Source: Candidatus Izimoplasma sp. ZiA1
GTDB lineage: Bacteria; Bacillota_I; Bacilli_A; Izemoplasmatales; Izemoplasmataceae
Assembly (NCBI GenBank): GCA_002285055.1
Contig: NQYJ01000004.1
Coordinates: forward strand, 1 to 64,000
DNA length: 64,000 bases
Reading direction: 5' to 3'
The notes under the pieces: model-generated
Seen by the model: the letters and a program-made list of their open reading frames with translations, nothing else
Told to the model about the DNA's origin: nothing
Database searches by the model: none
Shown: piece by piece, positions 47,100-55,756 of the stretch
How positions within the stretch are numbered: position 1 is the stretch's first letter
How the letters are laid out: each line of letters begins with the position of its first letter
Program-made: the position numbers and the translations under genes

Positions 47100-47147
47100 C
47101 TTCTAAGCCATCGGTCGGGGGTTCGAATCCCTCCTGGAACGCCATAT
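47100..47147 (+). repeat. Right attachment repeat (partial tRNA-Arg)
   Basis: Copy of tRNA-Arg from the anticodon loop to past CCA, one mismatch to 40,210-40,257. The 5' half of a tRNA is absent, so it is not a functional gene. Confidence 0.85.
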
Positions 47148-47170
47148 GTTCGCAGTGTAGTAAACGAACC

Positions 47171-48458
47171 ACTAAAATGGGACACTTACTACTTAGATAT
47201 AGAGAAAACCTTCAACTTGAAGGTTTTTCTTTTGCCTTAATTAAGCCGAGTGCATCATATTCATCTGGTGTCATATTTTTGATTGCACCATGAGGACGCA
47301 CTGTATTATAGAAAATCATGTATTCATCAATAGCTGCTTTTAAATGATCATATTCATTATATATGTGTCTATAGATTTCTTCTTTCTTAAACTTTGAGAA
47401 GAAACTCTCCATCACTGAATTATCATATGGGCATCCTTTTCGAGAGAAAGACTGTTTGACATTGTTTACTTTTAAGTAGTTTTTAAAGGAGTTTGCAGTG
47501 TATTATAGTCCTTGATCACTATGAAAGATTAGATTTGATGGTTCATTTCTGGAAATAAATGTCTCTTTCATTAAATTAACTAGAACAAAAGCTTCTAAAG
47601 ATTTTGCTAGAGTATATCCAATTATCTTTCTTGAATACAAATCCAGTATTGCGAATAAATAATAGTGGTTATTGTTGCATTTAATATATGTAATAGCACT
47701 TACCCATATTCTGTTAGGTTCAGGATAGTATTAAGACTTGCTTAGAATGGAAGGTTTTTGTGAATACCTTCTTTTATGGTAATTTTTGTAATTATCATCT
47801 GGTCTATTTGGATGTAAATCTAATTCATTCATAAGTCTTTTTACTCTTTTTTCATCAATCTTATAACCTTCATTCATCTTTAGTCTTCTAATTTTCGGTG
47901 AACCTAATCTCCCTTTTGTCTCGTGAAATATTTTTTTGATGATTGGCTTGAACTTATTGTCATCTCTTTCTACTAAAGTTACTTCAACTTTTCTAAACTT
48001 GTCATTATAATAGGTACCTCTAGATAATTGTAGAATAGAACAAAGGGAGTGTACTGAATATTCTGAATCAAGTTTTCTTGCGTACTTAAGCTTCTGTTGG
48101 GTCGTTAGACGTATTAACTTGATTATGTCTTCATATACTTTGATTTCATTCTCTAATTTTTCAAGCTTTTTGAGTTTTGATTTCAAATCGGATTTTGATA
48201 TATTAAAATCCACAGGAGTTTTTAACTTAAACTCTTCTAACCATCTATATAATGTGCTTTTAGATATATTGTGTTTTCTTGAAATAAATGTTGCGTTACC
48301 TCCCGTTGAATACTCGTTAATTATATGTTGTTTTTTTGCAAATGAGTAATTCATATTTATCACCTTTCTTATCTTTTATCGAAAATATTATATATTGGGT
48401 GGTATAATATTTCTAAAGGAGATGTGATAACATTAATGTTAAGTTCACTATTTTAAAG
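47171..48458 (-). mobile_element. Degenerate IS3-family insertion sequence (IS150-like)
   Basis: Bounded by imperfect inverted ends: ACTAAAATGGGACACTTACT near 47,171 and, inverted, AAGTTCACTATTTTAAAG near 48,440 (about two thirds of positions pair). Between them lies the inactivated transposase. It sits 24 bases outside the right tRNA repeat. Exact ends and any target duplication are uncertain. Confidence 0.6.
47212..48363 (-). pseudogene. IS3-family transposase, inactivated
   Basis: From 48363 the N-terminal region (HTH: FISRKHNISKSTLYRWLEEF), coiled-coil linker and HTH_21-like segment (SPKIRRLKMNEGYKIDEKRV) end at a stop at 47731. The DDE integrase core continues in the same frame through a second in-frame stop (DQGL-stop-YTANSFKNYL, where Gln is expected) to 47212. 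The first catalytic Asp of the usual WVSDIT is Ala (WVSAIT), while the second Asp (FHSDQG) and the Glu of SVMESFFSKFK survive. Three independent lesions show it is long dead. Confidence 0.85.
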
Positions 48459-48490
48459 TTTAAGTTAATAATAGTTAAGGGAGTGGAGAA

Positions 48491-51286
48491 ATGAGAAATA
48501 GATTATTTAGAAACATTTTTATATATGTTACAGTTTTTATTGTGTTATATATTGTTATTTTTATGACTAGTTTGTTTGATAACATAATAATATTAGTTTT
48601 TCCGAAATATGATGAGAGCACTTGGATTCAACAAAATCTTGCAGGAGCTTTTGTTACAGGTGTATTCTCAGGATTCATCTTATTATTGAAGTTTGCCTTA
48701 TTAGATATCTTCGAGATTGGTAAGGAAACTTTTTCAGATAATGCAGTAAAAATAATTTCTGATTTCTCATCTAACCAGGAAATTGATAATGCAGAACAGT
48801 TACTTGAAGATTATGAGAAAAAGGATTTAAATAGAGAGAGTTTTTGTAGATTGCATCAATTAAAGGCAATTGTCGAGGAGAACAAGAATAATACTTCTAA
48901 GGCAATTGAATACTACAAGAAGGCAAAAAAGTTTACATTTAAGTTTCATAAGAGGAAGTATATTAACGCCAAAATTCTAGCCTTACATGATAAGTTTGAG
49001 GAAGCTGAAGCTTTAATAAGTAAAGTAACAGAAAAGCATAATGTAAAAAGCTATTGGAAATCTCAAGCATATTATTTAATTAGAATGGCCAATTTTGATA
49101 AACTATCAAAAATAATTAAGAATCTTGAACAAGATGAACAATTTGTCTATCTAGTAGACATAGCATTGGATAAAAAAGCTGTTGCTGAGTTAAAAAAACT
49201 TTTACTAATGATTCCAGATTCCTTAACAGAAACTGAAAGAACTTATTATAGAGCTGTGTTGATTATAAGTATTGCTGATATTGAGACTTTTTTGTATGGA
49301 CATCCTATTGATGTTGCAAAATATAAGGAATCTATAAATTTGTTAGAGGATTTAGTGTCTAAAGTATCTTATATGAAAATGAAATTAACGATATTAGATT
49401 TTATTCAAGTAGCATACTTTAGAATTGGTGACTTTTCATCTTGTTTAAGTAAAATAAATATCATCGAAAAACACATGACAAGTAAGGAGAAAAACTCAAC
49501 TAAATTTTTGATTGGAAAAGCCAACCTACTTGCACAAAATAATAAGATAGATGATGCGATTGAATTGTTAGAGGACAAAATTGTACTGAAAGATGAAACA
49601 AATGAAAAAGACTACAGGTATTATTTTATATTATTTGATTTGCTACTTAGAAAAGAAAAATTTGATCAATATCTAGATTTAATGTATAAGTTGGAATCAG
49701 AATCTGTATTCCTATTAGTTTCGATAATGAGAATCCCCTTTATTGATGTAAAACATCCTGAAGAGATTGAGGAAAAACTAACTTCAAATAGAAATATATC
49801 CTTGTATAATGTAGCTGTTTTATTACATCAACATCAAACAGGTTTAGCAGAAGATTTACTTATAGACAATTTAGATAGCCTTTCCTCAGATGAAATGATA
49901 GTTTTTGAGCAATTCTTATATAGGAATCTTAGAGACTTCTCTGATAGTTTTAGAAGATTGTTAAATAATAAGATATCATCATATGAAGGTTACATTATGC
50001 TACCTACTCAGATTAAGATTATTTTGTGGAATTTGTTTTATCTAAGAGACTATAAAGATTTGTTTGAGCTTGGAAACAGTCTTGAATATAATGAAGTGTT
50101 TGAAGAGCTAAAAGTAGAAGTTTATAAAAATTTATACCATTTTAAAGATGCAAAGAGAGTTTTAGATGGGTTATTCAATAGAAATACCGATAAATATACA
50201 TCTGTAATGATGTATTTTGAATACAACTTTGGAAATTTCGTAAGTGTAAAATCTGTTTTTGAAAAATCTAGTGGACATTTTCGTACTTCTCAAGATATTA
50301 AAGTTTACGCTGAGACTTTGAGAAATCTAGAATTATATGATGATGCAGTAAGTTTTTTGTTTAATAATATAGATCATAAGAATGAATATGATATTAAATA
50401 TTTTGCTTCATTTGTTATGAGATGTGGAACATTTGTAACAATAACTGATGAAAGGAAAAATAAGACTGTAAGAACTGGAATGCAGCTTCTAGAAGCTGAA
50501 GGCACAATTAAGGCTGTAACGATAACTGATGTACAAGATAGTGAAAAGAAAATTAACATGAATAGATTAGTAGAACTACTTAATCCTCAACATACGCATT
50601 ATGAAGCAGTTATTAAAAAGTCTACTGAAACACCAGTTATTTACTTCCCATATGCTTTTATGTATCAGACAAGGGCTTTTCCGAAACAAGCTTGGTATGA
50701 AACCTTAATTAACAATTACACTTTTGAAACTTTGAATAATCTCGCCTTAAAATCTAGTTCAGTACTATATATTGATATTTTTACTTTGTATACTTTGTTT
50801 CATGCAGATGTTTTAGAGAAGTGCATAAAGACTTTCAAACAGGTTTGGGTTAATGGGTATATGTTTTCAAGAATGTTAGAGGAGTATGTGTCAGAAATTG
50901 ACTCATTCAATGTTACTGTTGGAAGAATGTTTTTGGATAAAGGAAAAGTTACATTAACAGATATTACTCCTGAAAATCAAAATATCAGCATTCAAAATCA
51001 TAAGAAGTTGATTGATATTATTTATGGTAATTGTACGCTGTATGGATTAGATATAGTTAATAAACCTGATATAGAAAAGTTCAAAAACAATTACTTGCCT
51101 TTAATTCCAAAAGACTGGATTTTTGTTATTGATCATAAGCAGACTCAACTTCTTATGAAGTCTTTAGGGTACAATATTGGTAGTATTAATGATATTCTAG
51201 AAACAGTGAGAATGGTGGGGAACATAAATTCTGTTGAATACAATAATGCTGTGAAGAAACTAGAAAAATGGAATTATAAGTTGTAA
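48491..51286 (+). CDS. Membrane-anchored TPR protein with C-terminal PIN-like domain
   Basis: 931 residues. Two membrane segments (about 8-30 and 50-70) are followed by a long helical array with TPR character (AIEYYKKAKKF; DDAIELLEDKIVL; DAKRVLDGLF) up to about 660. A short beta-rich stretch near 665-725 could be a GreA/B C-terminal-like domain. From about 755 the order of acidic residues and strands (VLYIDIFTLYTLF with Asp762; VFVIDHKQ with Asp881) suggests a PIN-like nuclease fold. A TPR-GreAB-C-PIN architecture is known to me as a conflict-system family; I could not test the match. It has its own promoter region and a GGGAG site, directly after the dead IS. Confidence 0.6.
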   Translation: MRNRLFRNIFIYVTVFIVLYIVIFMTSLFDNIIILVFPKYDESTWIQQNLAGAFVTGVFSGFILLLKFALLDIFEIGKETFSDNAVKIISDFSSNQEIDNAEQLLEDYEKKDLNRESFCRLHQLKAIVEENKNNTSKAIEYYKKAKKFTFKFHKRKYINAKILALHDKFEEAEALISKVTEKHNVKSYWKSQAYYLIRMANFDKLSKIIKNLEQDEQFVYLVDIALDKKAVAELKKLLLMIPDSLTETERTYYRAVLIISIADIETFLYGHPIDVAKYKESINLLEDLVSKVSYMKMKLTILDFIQVAYFRIGDFSSCLSKINIIEKHMTSKEKNSTKFLIGKANLLAQNNKIDDAIELLEDKIVLKDETNEKDYRYYFILFDLLLRKEKFDQYLDLMYKLESESVFLLVSIMRIPFIDVKHPEEIEEKLTSNRNISLYNVAVLLHQHQTGLAEDLLIDNLDSLSSDEMIVFEQFLYRNLRDFSDSFRRLLNNKISSYEGYIMLPTQIKIILWNLFYLRDYKDLFELGNSLEYNEVFEELKVEVYKNLYHFKDAKRVLDGLFNRNTDKYTSVMMYFEYNFGNFVSVKSVFEKSSGHFRTSQDIKVYAETLRNLELYDDAVSFLFNNIDHKNEYDIKYFASFVMRCGTFVTITDERKNKTVRTGMQLLEAEGTIKAVTITDVQDSEKKINMNRLVELLNPQHTHYEAVIKKSTETPVIYFPYAFMYQTRAFPKQAWYETLINNYTFETLNNLALKSSSVLYIDIFTLYTLFHADVLEKCIKTFKQVWVNGYMFSRMLEEYVSEIDSFNVTVGRMFLDKGKVTLTDITPENQNISIQNHKKLIDIIYGNCTLYGLDIVNKPDIEKFKNNYLPLIPKDWIFVIDHKQTQLLMKSLGYNIGSINDILETVRMVGNINSVEYNNAVKKLEKWNYKL

Positions 51287-51437
51287 CAGAATTAAGAAAT
51301 TCAAAAATATATATTAGCCTACAGAATCTATCTGAAATTATTGGAACATTTTGTGTTAATATATATTGATGAAAAAATGTTAAATAGTGATATAATATAA
51401 TTAGTATAAACTTTTTATATACAATCGGAGGGAAAAT

Positions 51438-52124
51438 ATGCCAAAGTACAAAAAAAGTAATATCTCAAGATCTATTGTTTTAGTTGGGAATTTCAATCCT
51501 CTAATATATCATCCAGAATGGTTTTATAAGAATGATATATTATCAAGTGAAGATGTAAATGCTATTATTAATGCACCTCAACCAAATCTAGTCATCAGTC
51601 CAGCACTTACTATTTTTCAGACTGCAAATATAGAAGTTAATATCACTCCTGAAAAGTTTACTGTAAAAGGAAGAAAAGAACCTTTTGTTATTATTAAGGA
51701 TCTTATTATAAAGTCATTTGAAAATATGGGTTCAACACCAGTTATGCAACTTGGAGTTAACGATCATTATCATGTTAAATTTGATACAAGTGCTGATTTA
51801 CAGATTTTCGCTGACAGTATTACACCTAAGTCTAAATGGAGTAATTTACTTGGAGAAGAAGTTGAAGGTGATGATAGAAAAAGTGGACTAGTAAAGATTG
51901 TTATGCAAAAGAACACTGAAGAAGGAAATATAAATTATACAATTGAGCCTTCAAGAGCAGTGAGATATGGTATTTATATAAGTAATAATCATCATTTTAA
52001 CTTGCCTGAGGAAGAAAGATTTGCTGAGTATGCACTTGATATTATCGAGGAGTATTTTTATTTAACTACTGAGAAAACAGATTTAATTACAGAAGAGTTG
52101 TTAGAAGGTGAATTAGATGGATAG
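51438..52124 (+). CDS. Unknown 228-residue protein, first gene of MBL operon
   Basis: Begins MPKYKKSNISRSIVLVGNFN behind GGAGGG, with TATAAT at 51,391-51,396. A two-part alpha/beta protein with distinctive stretches NFNPLIYHPEWFYKNDIL, STPVMQLGVNDHYHVKF and YGIYISNNHHFNLP. This order of motifs reminds me of a widespread unnamed family of about 230-260 residues, but I cannot name it. Overlaps the next gene by eight bases. No catalytic motif is seen, so it may be a sensor or adaptor. Confidence 0.55.
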   Translation: MPKYKKSNISRSIVLVGNFNPLIYHPEWFYKNDILSSEDVNAIINAPQPNLVISPALTIFQTANIEVNITPEKFTVKGRKEPFVIIKDLIIKSFENMGSTPVMQLGVNDHYHVKFDTSADLQIFADSITPKSKWSNLLGEEVEGDDRKSGLVKIVMQKNTEEGNINYTIEPSRAVRYGIYISNNHHFNLPEEERFAEYALDIIEEYFYLTTEKTDLITEELLEGELDG

Positions 52125-52752
52125 CATGTATCTAGATAGTCCATATAGTAATGAGGATATTGTTGATTCAGATGAAATCAAGTTTACAGATTATTTTACA
52201 AAGAATTTAAAACATTTTGCTGATTCATTTAACAAAAATTATAACGATTTATGTGTAACTAACTTTGACAAAGAACCTGAATTCAAAAAGGAGTTTAACA
52301 CTGTTATCGATGAATCATCTATCAAATGCAAAAGGAAAAGTAAGAAGAATTTTTATAATTCTATAAGTGCACCAAATAAAGTACGCGAATTGAGATTTAT
52401 TGATTCGTTTTATAAATCAATAAGAGAATATCATGGATTTATAAGTAGAATTGATTATGAAAATGAGTTCATTTTTGCGACAATGCATAATTTGAAAAAT
52501 GAATCAGATATACTAAAGGCCCAAATTGAGTTTGATGATATAGAGAACTATGAATCAGAGAAACATTTGATTCAAATTGGGGCTCCATTCATTTGGATAT
52601 TTGGTAGAGAAGTTATTTCTGGGAGAGAACAAAAAGTGTCATACATTAGATTTAGAAGAATGCCTACCTGGACCAAATCAAGAATACAAGATATAGAAGC
52701 CGAAGCTGAGGAAACTGCAGATGCCCTTTCAAAACTCTTCTCTAAAAGTTAA
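52117..52752 (+). CDS. Unknown 211-residue protein, second gene of MBL operon
   Basis: Acidic N-terminal stretch (MYLDSPYSNEDIVDSDEIKF), a Lys-rich middle (SSIKCKRKSKKNFYNSIS) and a C-terminal part with beta character (FISRIDYENEFIFATMHNL, GAPFIWIFGREVISG) ending in a helix rich in Ala and Glu. No membrane segment. Overlaps both neighbours (8 bases upstream, 32 bases downstream), so expression is tightly linked to the MBL-fold protein. No recognised family. Confidence 0.55.
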   Translation: MDSMYLDSPYSNEDIVDSDEIKFTDYFTKNLKHFADSFNKNYNDLCVTNFDKEPEFKKEFNTVIDESSIKCKRKSKKNFYNSISAPNKVRELRFIDSFYKSIREYHGFISRIDYENEFIFATMHNLKNESDILKAQIEFDDIENYESEKHLIQIGAPFIWIFGREVISGREQKVSYIRFRRMPTWTKSRIQDIEAEAEETADALSKLFSKS

Positions 52753-53812
52753 ACCTTTAAACGATGAGATTGAGTTAGTTGTTTTTGGGAAAGGTGTTGG
52801 GGAATGCATTTTAGTTCATATTGGAGATTTGAAATATATACTTGTGGATTCTTTCATGAATCCAGACACAAAAAATCCTGTATCTTTGGATTATTTAAAT
52901 GCAATGGGATTAGGTTCTGAAAATATAGAGTTGGTTATTTCAACTCATTGGCACAAGGATCATACTCAAGGATTACCAGAGTTGATGAATAAAAATGGGA
53001 ATACAAAGTTTGTAACATATGGAATTATTACTAATGACACTTTTTTAAAGTACTTAAAGTATGGTACAAAAACTGAAGATAAGGCTTCTAACGACTATGT
53101 TGAAATTATCAATATGATTATGAATGGTAAGATAAATAAAGACAATGTTAAAATGGCGGTTCATAACAAGTTACTGCATAATTATCTTCCAGGTATTTTA
53201 AGCCATAAGAAAAAGGTAGAAGTTTATTCATTATCACCACAAGACTCTGAGACTTTAGATTATGTTTTAGATTTGAAGTTACCTGATTATGGTGAAGCTA
53301 AAACAACAATTGTTAAAGACAATGATATTTCTATAGTAACTTGGATTCAGATTGATGATGTTGTAATATTGTTAGGTGGAGATTTAGAGAATTCATCTGA
53401 CCCATCTAAAGGCTGGGATGCTATAGTAAATAAACATAGTATATCAAGTTTAAAAGCAAGCATCTTTAAAATACCCCATCATGGAAGCGTAAATGGTCAT
53501 AATGACGATGTTTGGATTAAGTTAGTAGAGGATAATCCAATTTCTGCTCTTACATCATATAGCAGTAGTGATTTGCCTAGGGATGAAGATTTAGAGAGAA
53601 TAAAATCTTTAAGTTTTGAAACTTACTTATGTGGAAAGTTAAAAGACAATGATAAAGACATTAAGAAACTTCAAAAGCAAATTAATCAATATGGTTTTGA
53701 TTCGAAAATTACTCGTGTGAGTAATAAGATTGGAATATCGAGATTTCGAAGACAATTAAGCAGTCCAAATTGGAGTGAAGAAGTGTTTGGCTCAGTACAA
53801 GTCTTCAAATAA
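52721..53812 (+). CDS. ComEC-like metallo-beta-lactamase-fold hydrolase
   Basis: 363 residues with the MBL metal site: VISTHWHKDHTQGL (HxHxDH), LLGGDLE (metal-bridging Asp) and IPHHGS (final His pair). These match the soluble MBL domain of the ComEC/Rec2 branch, which contains nucleases and phosphodiesterases. There is no signal peptide or membrane segment, so it acts in the cytosol, unlike ComEC itself. The ATG at 52721 lies inside the preceding gene with GAGGA eight bases upstream. Last gene of the three-gene operon. The substrate may be a nucleic acid or nucleotide; this is inference. Confidence 0.8.
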   Translation: MPFQNSSLKVKPLNDEIELVVFGKGVGECILVHIGDLKYILVDSFMNPDTKNPVSLDYLNAMGLGSENIELVISTHWHKDHTQGLPELMNKNGNTKFVTYGIITNDTFLKYLKYGTKTEDKASNDYVEIINMIMNGKINKDNVKMAVHNKLLHNYLPGILSHKKKVEVYSLSPQDSETLDYVLDLKLPDYGEAKTTIVKDNDISIVTWIQIDDVVILLGGDLENSSDPSKGWDAIVNKHSISSLKASIFKIPHHGSVNGHNDDVWIKLVEDNPISALTSYSSSDLPRDEDLERIKSLSFETYLCGKLKDNDKDIKKLQKQINQYGFDSKITRVSNKIGISRFRRQLSSPNWSEEVFGSVQVFK

Positions 53813-53949
53813 TTTTTTTAGAACTATGTTAGTTTTGTTTTATATGAGTTTACTATATTTGAACGCAACACATAACAGACAACCTATGAATTTGAACGCA
53901 ACACCGTACAAAAAGGATGAAAATTGAAATAAACACGGTACGGACAAGA
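53813..53949. other. Short direct repeats and inverted repeat beside the outer boundary
   Basis: ATTTGAACGCAACAC occurs at 53,858-53,872 and again at 53,890-53,904. CCGTAC (about 53,904) and GTACGG (about 53,938) form an inverted pair. Such short repeats next to a recombination junction resemble arm-type integrase sites, but no integrase is present to test this. Confidence 0.45.
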
Positions 53950-53990
53950 CATATTATATAACTAAGCCCTTATGGGCTTTTTTTATTTTT
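53950..53990 (+). repeat. Outer copy of the post-tRNA terminator segment
   Basis: Matches 40,253-40,293 with one mismatch, including the AAGCCC-TTAT-GGGCTT terminator. It probably marks the sequence that once followed tRNA-Arg directly, now displaced 13.7 kb. Confidence 0.75.
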
Positions 53991-54265
53991 ATCTTTTTTA
54001 AAATGGCTGTCGGTCCAGGGGGCATTTCTAGATTTTGAAATTATAGTTTAATATGATGCTAATGCTTAGCTGATTAATTATTGTTAGGGAGCACGAAATG
54101 ATAAAATTGAATATAAGTTTTTAATTAAGATTTTTATATTTATGTTATAATTATAGGGATCTAATAAAATTCTTAGAAATTTTTTAATGAACCAAAGATT
54201 CTTAATATTTCTAATGGTTTAAAATTAGATTGATTGATTTATTTACTTTGAAGGGGGATAAATAA

Positions 54266-54529
54266 ATGAAGTGGAAGTGGAATTTACCGTTTTATTACTT
54301 TGCTGGTGCATTTGTTTTTTTTAAGTATAATAGGATTCTTAGTGAATCTTATTATAAAATCTTAGATAATATCTTATTATATCTTGTTCCAATAGTGTTA
54401 ATAATTTTGTATATTATTCCTGAGATTATTAAAGAAAAGAAAACTAGCAAAAGAGTTATTGTTGGTAGTTATATGCTATTAACTTTTGTATCAATAATTG
54501 TGTTTTACAAATATTATTTAGAACTCTAG
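54266..54529 (+). CDS. Small membrane protein A1 (MKWKWNLP family)
   Basis: 87 residues, about three hydrophobic segments (8-24, 34-55, 65-84) with a basic cytoplasmic turn EIIKEKKTSKRV between the last two. It starts MKWKWNLPFYYFAG behind GAAGGGGG. A1, A2 and A3 are near-identical in order and length, and share the first 12 residues with the B proteins encoded 11-13 bases downstream. Family not recognised; no lipobox or signal cleavage site. Confidence 0.7.
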   Translation: MKWKWNLPFYYFAGAFVFFKYNRILSESYYKILDNILLYLVPIVLIILYIIPEIIKEKKTSKRVIVGSYMLLTFVSIIVFYKYYLEL

Positions 54530-54540
54530 GGGGAGAAGTT

Positions 54541-54849
54541 ATGAAGTGGAAGTGGAATTTACCAATTTACTATTTTTGTTTTTTAATTGTTTTTGACTTA
54601 TTATCGTCTAATTATATTAGCGAACTAGATTCATATACTTTAATGTATAATACCTACTCATATATAAGAACTTTTTATCATATAATGCCATTAATCCTAA
54701 TTATTGTGATTATTGTTCTTGAGTTGATTAAAAAGAAAAGAAATTTCACAAATATTATTAATTTAATATTTTACAACCTTGTGACATTATATACTGTTTC
54801 GACTTTTTTTGGATTTTTCATACCTAATTTGGGGAACGTTAATACATAA
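54541..54849 (+). CDS. Small membrane protein B1 (MKWKWNLP family)
   Basis: 102 residues starting MKWKWNLPIYYFCF; hydrophobic segments at about 8-24, 44-65 and 74-96, with ELIKKKRNF in the basic turn. It lies 11 bases after A1 with site AGGGGGAG. It is longer than B2 and B3 at the C-terminus (NLGNVNT). Sister of A1 by its N-terminus and layout; the rest is divergent. Confidence 0.7.
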   Translation: MKWKWNLPIYYFCFLIVFDLLSSNYISELDSYTLMYNTYSYIRTFYHIMPLILIIVIIVLELIKKKRNFTNIINLIFYNLVTLYTVSTFFGFFIPNLGNVNT

Positions 54850-55126
54850 TAGATCCTTATTAGAATAGGGTCGTTTCAGAGGGCATTTCTATAATTTGGA
54901 GTTATAGTTTAATATGATGTTAATAATTAATGGATTAAACTATTGTTAGGGAGTATGAAGTTATAAGTTCTATATAAGTTTTAATTAAGATTTTTGTATT
55001 TATGTTATAATAATAACGATCTAACAGAAATTTTCGGATATGTTTTAATGAACCAAGATTTTTAACATTTCTAATAGTTTAAAATTAGATTGGATTGATT
55101 TATTTACTTTGAAGGGGGATAAATAA

Positions 55127-55390
55127 ATGAAGTGGAAGTGGAATTTACCGTTTTATTACTTTGCTGGTGCATTTGTTTTGTTTAATTATAATGGAGTTCT
55201 TAGTGAATCTTATTATAAAGTCTTAGATAATATATTATTATATGTTGTTCCAATAGTGTTAATAATTTTGTATATTGTTCCTGAGATAATTAAAGAAAAG
55301 AATACTAGCAAAAGAGTTATTATTGGTAGTTATATACTATTAACTTTTATATCAATAATTATGTTTTACAGATATTATTTTGAACTTTAG
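55127..55390 (+). CDS. Small membrane protein A2
   Basis: 87 residues, close to A1 with conservative changes (FNYNGVLSES against FKYNRILSES; EKNTSKRV against EKKTSKRV). Identical start context GAAGGGGGATAAATAAATG. Most differences preserve the frame and hydrophobicity, suggesting the copies remain under selection. Confidence 0.7.
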   Translation: MKWKWNLPFYYFAGAFVLFNYNGVLSESYYKVLDNILLYVVPIVLIILYIVPEIIKEKNTSKRVIIGSYILLTFISIIMFYRYYFEL

Positions 55391-55402
55391 GGGGGAGAAG
55401 TT

Positions 55403-55696
55403 ATGAAGTGGAAGTGGAATTTACCTGTTTATTATTTTTGTTTTGTAATTGTTTTTAACTTATTATCTTCTAATTATATTAGCGGACTTGATTCGTATAC
55501 GTTAGTAAGTAATACCATGTCATATATAATGACTTTCCATAAAGTAGTACCAATAATCTTAGTAATTGTGATTATTGTTTTTGAATTAATTAAGAAGAAA
55601 AGAGATTTTGCAAATCTTATTAATTTAGCATTGTTCAATTTTGTAGCACTATATGCTGTTTCTGTTTTTTGGGGATTGTTCACACCATATAGATAA
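55403..55696 (+). CDS. Small membrane protein B2
   Basis: 97 residues starting MKWKWNLPVYYFCFVIV; three hydrophobic segments with ELIKKKRDF as basic turn; ends GLFTPYR. 12 bases after A2, with AGGGGGGAG as ribosome site. Confidence 0.7.
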   Translation: MKWKWNLPVYYFCFVIVFNLLSSNYISGLDSYTLVSNTMSYIMTFHKVVPIILVIVIIVFELIKKKRDFANLINLALFNFVALYAVSVFWGLFTPYR

Positions 55697-55729
55697 TTAA
55701 GATGGATAAAGAGAAACACAATAACAAAA

Positions 55730-55756
55730 GGCGCAGAAACTTCTGCGCCTCTTTTA
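55730..55756 (+). terminator. Terminator after unit 2, copy of the 42,470 terminator
   Basis: GGCGCAGAA-AC-TTCTGCGCC followed by TCTTTTATTTT. The preceding GGATAAAGAGAAACACAA also matches 42,394-42,412, so a segment, not only the hairpin, is shared. Confidence 0.85.

Larger units (their letters stand above)
40258..47147. mobile_element. tRNA-Arg-integrated 6.9-kb element without recombinase
   Basis: The 48-base direct repeats of the tRNA-Arg 3' end bound the interval. Cargo differs in style from the chromosome: short genes of no recognisable family, a replication-initiator-like protein, a Cse60-like protein, a broken HNH homing-type endonuclease and numerous hairpin terminators. No tyrosine or serine integrase, relaxase or phage structural gene is present. 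It may be a satellite moved in trans, or an integrase may have been lost. Confidence 0.65.
54001..54849 (+). repeat. Tandem unit 1 of 3
   Basis: Unit holding promoter (TATAAT 54,146-54,151), a leader of over 100 bases with a CTAAT...ATTAG hairpin (54,211-54,228), and two related small membrane-protein genes. Units 2 and 3 have the same order and closely similar sequence including the non-coding part. Confidence 0.85.
54851..55696 (+). repeat. Tandem unit 2 of 3
   Basis: Same order as unit 1: promoter, conserved leader with hairpin (55,071-55,088), A2 and B2. A starts are 861 bases apart between units 1 and 2. Confidence 0.85.

Noticed and set aside
47100..47147. Second tRNA-Arg gene
   Set aside because: Only the 3' part from the anticodon loop is present; the acceptor 5' strand and D arm are missing.
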